Source: an uncultured Elusimicrobium sp. (lineage in GTDB: Bacteria; Elusimicrobiota; Elusimicrobia; Elusimicrobiales; Elusimicrobiaceae). Taken from it: 9,270 nucleotides of DNA. The stretch covers positions 1 to 9,270 of the forward strand of contig CADAFA010000041.1 of the NCBI GenBank assembly GCA_902787065.1, written 5' to 3'. Shown piece by piece: positions 6,035 through 9,270 of this stretch. The notes beneath the pieces were generated by a model, which saw only the letters and a program-made list of their open reading frames with translations, was not told where the DNA came from and searched no databases. A program made the position numbers and the translations under genes. The number at the start of each line of letters is the position of its first letter. Position 1 is the first letter of the stretch.

Positions 6035-6520
6035 ATGGGTTTGTGTAAGCATAAGATAACTATGGCCGTTTTCATTGTAAAAAAAGTCTTAATAATTCTT
6101 TGCCTAATGTTTTTGACTTTCCCTTTATCTGCAAAAAACATGCAAGATTTTTATAATGTCAAAATTATTTCTGTTTATGACGGGGACACTTTTAAAGTAT
6201 CTTTACCTTGCAATTATCCTATATTTTGCCAAAACATATCTGTGCGCGTAAAAAATATTGATACGCCTGAATTAAAAACCAAAAATAAATGCGAGAAAAT
6301 TGCCGCCAAAAAAGCAAAAAAATTAACAAAAGATTTTTTAACAGGGGGTAATATTATTTTAAAAAATTGCGAACGGGATAAATATTTTCGCCTTCTTTGC
6401 GAAGTTAAAAAGCAAATATCTGATGAAGAAACAGATTTGGCAAATCTATTGTTCCAAAAAAATTTAGCGTACAAATATTTCGGTGGCACAAAACAAGAAG
6501 TTAATTGGTGTATTTATTAA
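6035..6520 (+). CDS. Secreted thermonuclease (staphylococcal nuclease homologue)
   Basis: Extracytoplasmic Ca2+-dependent nuclease of the SNase/thermonuclease family that cleaves DNA or RNA at 5'-phosphoester bonds. A signal peptide is visible: basic KK at 16-17, hydrophobic VLIILCLMFLTFPLSA, and predicted signal peptidase I cleavage after Ala33. The catalytic set is complete. VYDGDTFKV supplies Asp51, VRVKNIDTPE supplies Arg71, Asp76 and Glu79, and ERDKYFRLL supplies Arg119, corresponding to Asp21, Arg35, Asp40, Glu43 and Arg87 of the staphylococcal enzyme. The mature part has six cysteines (59, 65, 86, 112, 122 and one at the end), suggesting disulfides in the periplasm or outside. The start is uncertain: neither ATG 6035 nor ATG 6062 has a Shine-Dalgarno sequence, and starting at 6062 gives a tidier 24-residue signal peptide. 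It stands alone between the hairpin region and the next operon. Confidence 0.85.
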   Translation: MGLCKHKITMAVFIVKKVLIILCLMFLTFPLSAKNMQDFYNVKIISVYDGDTFKVSLPCNYPIFCQNISVRVKNIDTPELKTKNKCEKIAAKKAKKLTKDFLTGGNIILKNCERDKYFRLLCEVKKQISDEETDLANLLFQKNLAYKYFGGTKQEVNWCIY

Positions 6521-6578
6521 AATTTACCTATAATGCTTTAATAGCAAAAAATAAAAAGGTCAGACTTCCTAAATATAG

Positions 6579-6597
6579 TATAATATAAAAAGGGGAG
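6579..6597 (+). promoter_or_regulatory. -10 box and ribosome binding site of the DUF1646-mgtC-kdsA operon
   Basis: TATAAT at 6579-6584 matches the -10 consensus. AGGGGAG at 6591-6597 is a strong Shine-Dalgarno sequence just before ATG 6601. No convincing -35 is seen at 16-18 bases upstream. A start near 6591 would leave a very short leader, so the promoter call is weaker than the ribosome binding site. Confidence 0.4.
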
Positions 6598-6600
6598 TTT

Positions 6601-7644
6601 ATGAGTACACTCGTAATCATTATTTTAACGGTAGTAATTTTGCTGGCGCTCTTTCTGCCTTTTATGGTGCATACGGTGGAGCAACAGCTTGAAATTTTTT
6701 TATTTGTTCTTGGTCTTATCGCAGTTACGGCAATCGGGGCTTGGAATTGGCATCTGGTGAAAGATGCATTAACCGAGCCTATAAAAATTTCTTTGGCGGT
6801 TTTAATTATCGGGTTACTCTTTAAACGGTTTAGATTAAATATAGCGCATTTTATCGAGCATATTGAGCAAAAAATCGGTTTACAAAAAACTATTGTGTTA
6901 CTTGTAGCGGTTTTGGGTTTTTCATCAAGTATTATAACAGCTATAGTTGCCGCCTTGGTGCTTTGTGAGATTGCCGCTACTTTACGTCTTACAAGGCGCG
7001 ATACTATACATGTTATAGTTATGGGCTGTTTTGCAATCGGTTTCGGGGCAATTTTGACACCGATAGGGGAACCGCTTTCAACAATAGTTATAAGTAAACT
7101 TTCTGGGGATCCTCACCATGCAGGTTTTTTCTATTTACTTAGCTTACTTTGGTATCTGATTATACCCGGCGTTGCTTTTTTTGCTTATATGGCAGGCCGC
7201 ATTAAAGATGAACAAATCAAAAATCAACAGCATGTTGAAATTGACAGCGCAAAAGATATTTTGGTGAGAGCCGCAAAAGTTTATTTGTTTATTATGGCTT
7301 TAGTTTTCTTCGGCCACGGGCTTACGCCTTTGGCTGAAATCAGTATTATGAAACTGCCTTTGGCGGCTTTATATTGGGCAAACTCTGTTTCCGCGATCTT
7401 GGATAATGCAACGCTTGCCGCTGCCGAAATTGTGCCTACAATGACAAATACCCAAATTGAGTTTTTACTTATGGGTTTAGTTATTTCAGGCGGTTTTTTA
7501 ATACCGGGGAATATCCCCAATATTATTTGTGCTTCAAAATTTAAAATTAAAAGTAAGGAGTGGGCAAAACAAGCCTTGCCAATCGGTATTGCTTGCATGT
7601 TGGTTTATTTTATAGTGCTTGAAATTTTGCCGAAAGTGAAATAA
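6601..7644 (+). CDS. DUF1646 family membrane permease (ion-transporter superfamily)
   Basis: Polytopic inner-membrane protein of 347 residues with about ten hydrophobic segments. I recognise the DUF1646 family, mostly known from archaea and some bacteria and placed with the ArsB/NhaD-like ion transporters. It is presumed to move a cation or anion, with substrate unknown. Diagnostic stretches are GAILTPIGEPLSTIVISKL at about residues 149-167, SAILDNATLAAAE at about 264-276 (like the LDNAT helix break of NhaD-type antiporters), and GNIPNIICASKFKI at about 303-316. The last two are the paired intramembrane hairpin signatures. A cytoplasmic basic loop (FKRFRLN) is near residues 79-85. Start ATG has AGGGGAG three bases upstream. 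The stop is one base before mgtC, so the two are translationally coupled. Confidence 0.8.
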   Translation: MSTLVIIILTVVILLALFLPFMVHTVEQQLEIFLFVLGLIAVTAIGAWNWHLVKDALTEPIKISLAVLIIGLLFKRFRLNIAHFIEHIEQKIGLQKTIVLLVAVLGFSSSIITAIVAALVLCEIAATLRLTRRDTIHVIVMGCFAIGFGAILTPIGEPLSTIVISKLSGDPHHAGFFYLLSLLWYLIIPGVAFFAYMAGRIKDEQIKNQQHVEIDSAKDILVRAAKVYLFIMALVFFGHGLTPLAEISIMKLPLAALYWANSVSAILDNATLAAAEIVPTMTNTQIEFLLMGLVISGGFLIPGNIPNIICASKFKIKSKEWAKQALPIGIACMLVYFIVLEILPKVK

Positions 7645-7645
7645 A

Positions 7646-8287
7646 ATGATAACTTTAACAGATGCTATAATTCGTTTAATTGTATCTTTCTTTTTGGGAG
7701 CTATTGTCGGTTTTGAACGGCAGTATCATGAGAAACCTGCCGGGTTTTCCACCAACACTTTGATTTGTTTGGGATCTACCATTTTTGCTATGATTTCTTT
7801 AATTTCTGCCCAGTATTATGGAGGGGATCCTGCAAGAATTGCCGCCCAAATAGTAACCGGTGTAGGTTTCTTAGGTGCCGGCTCAATTATCAGGGAAGGT
7901 AATAAAATTTCCGGGCTTACCACTGCGGCAGGTATTTGGGTAGTGGCAGCAATCGGTATGGCTGCAGGTTACGGGGAATTCGGTATAGCTGGTTTTGCAG
8001 TAATTTGTGTTTTAGTGTTACAGATTTTCTTTCGCAGAATTTTAGGCATTTTTGAGTCGATAAAAACTTTTGAATATATAACTATCAAATGTGAACCTGA
8101 TATTCAAATTGTCACAAAAATTGAAGATATTATAAAAAGTGAAGGGGTAACCGTAATCAAGAGTCAATTCTATAAAATGGATGGAAAACTTATCATAAAA
8201 CTTGTTACGGATATGTCTGAAAAGACTTTTAAAGTAATTTTCAAGAAATTATTATCCTTTAAGGAAATTATAAGTTTGGACCGTTAA
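7646..8287 (+). CDS. MgtC/SapB family membrane protein
   Basis: Inner-membrane protein of 213 residues. The first 140 or so residues are the MgtC/SapB domain with about five membrane helices and the family's conserved blocks: GAIVGFERQ (18-26), KPAGFSTNTLICLGS, DPARIAAQIVTGVGFLGAGS and LTTAAGIWVVAAIGMAAG. Residues about 145-213 form a soluble C-terminal domain resembling the ACT-like fold of MgtC. Family members support growth in low Mg2+ or acid and in Salmonella modulate the F-type ATPase, but they are not proven Mg2+ transporters, so the name should not be taken as function. It starts one base after the DUF1646 gene with no clear Shine-Dalgarno of its own, implying coupled translation. It is followed two bases later by kdsA. 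Pairing with an ion permease suggests a shared role in cation homeostasis. Confidence 0.9.
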   Translation: MITLTDAIIRLIVSFFLGAIVGFERQYHEKPAGFSTNTLICLGSTIFAMISLISAQYYGGDPARIAAQIVTGVGFLGAGSIIREGNKISGLTTAAGIWVVAAIGMAAGYGEFGIAGFAVICVLVLQIFFRRILGIFESIKTFEYITIKCEPDIQIVTKIEDIIKSEGVTVIKSQFYKMDGKLIIKLVTDMSEKTFKVIFKKLLSFKEIISLDR

Positions 8288-8289
8288 TT

Positions 8290-9132
8290 ATGAAAAATAT
8301 TAAACAGAAAACAGTAACAATCGGTAAAATAAAATTTTCTAACACCTTGCCTTTAGTGTTTATGGGCGGCCCTTGTGTTATTGAGGGTGAAAAAGTTTTC
8401 TTAGATACCGCCAAACAAATTTGCACTTTAATGAAAAAGGCTAAAGTCCCTTTTATTTTTAAGGCCTCTTTTGATAAAGCAAACAGAAGTTCAATTGAGG
8501 CTTACCGCGGTGTCGGGCTTGAAAGAGGGCTGGAATTACTGGCCGAAGTTAAACACAGATATAATGTTCCTATTTTGACTGATATTCACGAATCTTATCA
8601 AGCAAAAGAAGCTGCCAAAGTTGCAGATATTTTACAGATTCCAGCTTTCTTATGTAGACAAACAGATTTGGTTTTAGCTGCTGCAAAGACCGGCAAGATT
8701 ATAAACGTTAAAAAAGGCCAATTTTTGGCACCGCAAGGGGTAAACGAAATAATCAAAAAAATTGAAAGCACCGGTAATAAAAATATTTTACTTACCGAGC
8801 GTGGGGCGAGTTTCGGTTACGGGGATTTGGTGGTTGATATGCGTAGTTTTGAAATTATGCGCCGCAGCGGTTACCCTGTTGTTTTTGATTTAACCCACTC
8901 CATGCAAAAACCGGCAGGGGCCGGTTCAACAGGGGGGGACAAAACCGTTGCCTTAACTTTGGCACGCGCTGCGGCAGGCGCTGGTATTGCAGGTGTCTTT
9001 TTTGAAGCGCATCCGCATCCGGAAAAGGCCCTTTCAGATAAAGCAAATACTTTAAGTTTACCCGAATTAAAAGAAGTAGTAAAACAAATGACTGCTATTG
9101 ATGAGGTTACAAAATGCCAAAAGATGAGTTAA
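8290..9132 (+). CDS. kdsA: 3-deoxy-D-manno-octulosonate 8-phosphate synthase (KDO8P synthase)
   Basis: Condenses arabinose 5-phosphate with phosphoenolpyruvate to Kdo 8-phosphate, the first committed step to the Kdo of lipopolysaccharide, in the cytoplasm. The 280 residues form a normal-length TIM barrel. Visible blocks are MGGPCVIEGE, FKASFDKANRSS, PILTDIHES, QIPAFLCRQTDL, NVKKGQFLAPQ, ILLTERGASFGYGDLVVDMR and VFDLTHSMQKPAG. Cys29, His203, Glu239 and Asp250 have the spacing of the four metal ligands of the Aquifex enzyme (Cys11, His185, Glu222, Asp233). The E. coli-type enzyme has Asn in place of the Cys. This one is therefore predicted to be metal-dependent. ATG follows GGA by nine bases. 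It is third in a tight operon, and its end overlaps the next reading frame. Confidence 0.96.
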   Translation: MKNIKQKTVTIGKIKFSNTLPLVFMGGPCVIEGEKVFLDTAKQICTLMKKAKVPFIFKASFDKANRSSIEAYRGVGLERGLELLAEVKHRYNVPILTDIHESYQAKEAAKVADILQIPAFLCRQTDLVLAAAKTGKIINVKKGQFLAPQGVNEIIKKIESTGNKNILLTERGASFGYGDLVVDMRSFEIMRRSGYPVVFDLTHSMQKPAGAGSTGGDKTVALTLARAAAGAGIAGVFFEAHPHPEKALSDKANTLSLPELKEVVKQMTAIDEVTKCQKMS

Positions 9133-9270
9133 AAGAAACTTTAACAAAAACTTTAAAAGCAGTTGTTATCATTTATGCTGTTTTGTTAGGGTTGTTTTAT
9201 GCAGTCAGTATGGTAACAGATAAATTACCCAAACCTTATCATAAAAGGACAATTTCAGCGGAGGTTACCC
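9114..9270 (+). CDS. Single-pass membrane protein, N-terminal part (right edge)
   Basis: A frame opens with ATG at 9114-9116, inside the last codons of kdsA (19-base overlap), and stays open for 52 codons to the edge. It reads MPKDELKETLTKTLKAVVII and then a hydrophobic helix YAVLLGLFYAVSMV before TDKLPKPYHKR. This is a short cytoplasmic end, one membrane helix and the start of an exported domain. The overlap with kdsA implies coupled translation. In many diderms kdsA/kdsD/kdsC neighbours lptC, which also has one N-terminal helix, so an LPS-transport protein is possible, but no LptC-specific sequence is visible. The family is not recognised. Confidence 0.6.
   Translation, partial: MPKDELKETLTKTLKAVVIIYAVLLGLFYAVSMVTDKLPKPYHKRTISAEVT

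Noticed and set aside
8932..8938. Run of seven G in kdsA
   Set aside because: It simply encodes the conserved STGGDK stretch with two GGG codons. The tract is short for a phase-variation site and the gene is a housekeeping one.
1..9270. Search for tRNA, rRNA, CRISPR array, transposase or integrase
   Set aside because: None seen on reading both strands. No regularly spaced direct repeats and no insertion-sequence genes.

Overview
The window joins two pieces of DNA of different character. Positions 1 to about 1,415 are balanced to slightly GC-rich. They carry two minus-strand genes with a Gram-positive look (AGGAG ribosome binding site): the 3' part of a LicD-family phosphotransferase gene, followed by a class V PLP aminotransferase gene that runs off the left edge. 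From about 1,425 to the end the DNA is AT-rich. It encodes a diderm-type gene set: a type IV pilin-like protein, trmL, a DUF3417-type glgP, smpB, a secreted thermonuclease, a DUF1646 permease, mgtC/sapB and kdsA. The pilin type, the AT richness and the gene mix remind me most of a gut Elusimicrobiota genome. That assignment is recognition, not a search result, so it is moderate at best. kdsA does show that the main genome makes Kdo and therefore an LPS-bearing outer membrane.

The border at about 1,410-1,425 cuts two unrelated genes at once. A DUF559 endonuclease-like gene loses everything after its first 40 or so codons, and the LicD gene loses its N-terminal part. They are fused out of frame with an abrupt composition change. 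An assembly chimera is the simplest reading, and a recent illegitimate recombination is the alternative.

Right of the border are the 5' end of the DUF559 gene, a GC-rich imperfect palindrome just upstream of it, and a divergent pilin-like gene. The pilin-like gene has a strong promoter-like element whose spacer is almost entirely a run of 15 T. Its reading frame keeps the hydrophobic pilin helix and four cysteines but lacks an ATG and the usual GFTLIE prepilin signal. A perfect 11-bp hairpin followed by T residues lies in the middle of the frame.

Positions 2,248-5,776 form a compact minus-strand group, smpB-glgP-trmL, covering ribosome rescue, glycogen breakdown and tRNA wobble methylation. 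smpB has an extended -10 promoter placed so that its mRNA may be leaderless. Positions 5,777-6,034 are a divergent intergenic region. It contains a perfect 14-bp inverted repeat, a second GC-rich hairpin, and a third pairing that excludes both, which looks like a regulatory RNA switch or attenuator upstream of the nuclease gene.

From 6,601 to the right edge is a tight plus-strand operon: DUF1646 permease, MgtC/SapB, KdsA, and the start of a single-pass membrane protein that overlaps the end of kdsA. Spacings of 1, 2 and -19 bases suggest co-transcription and translational coupling of ion homeostasis with Kdo/LPS synthesis.
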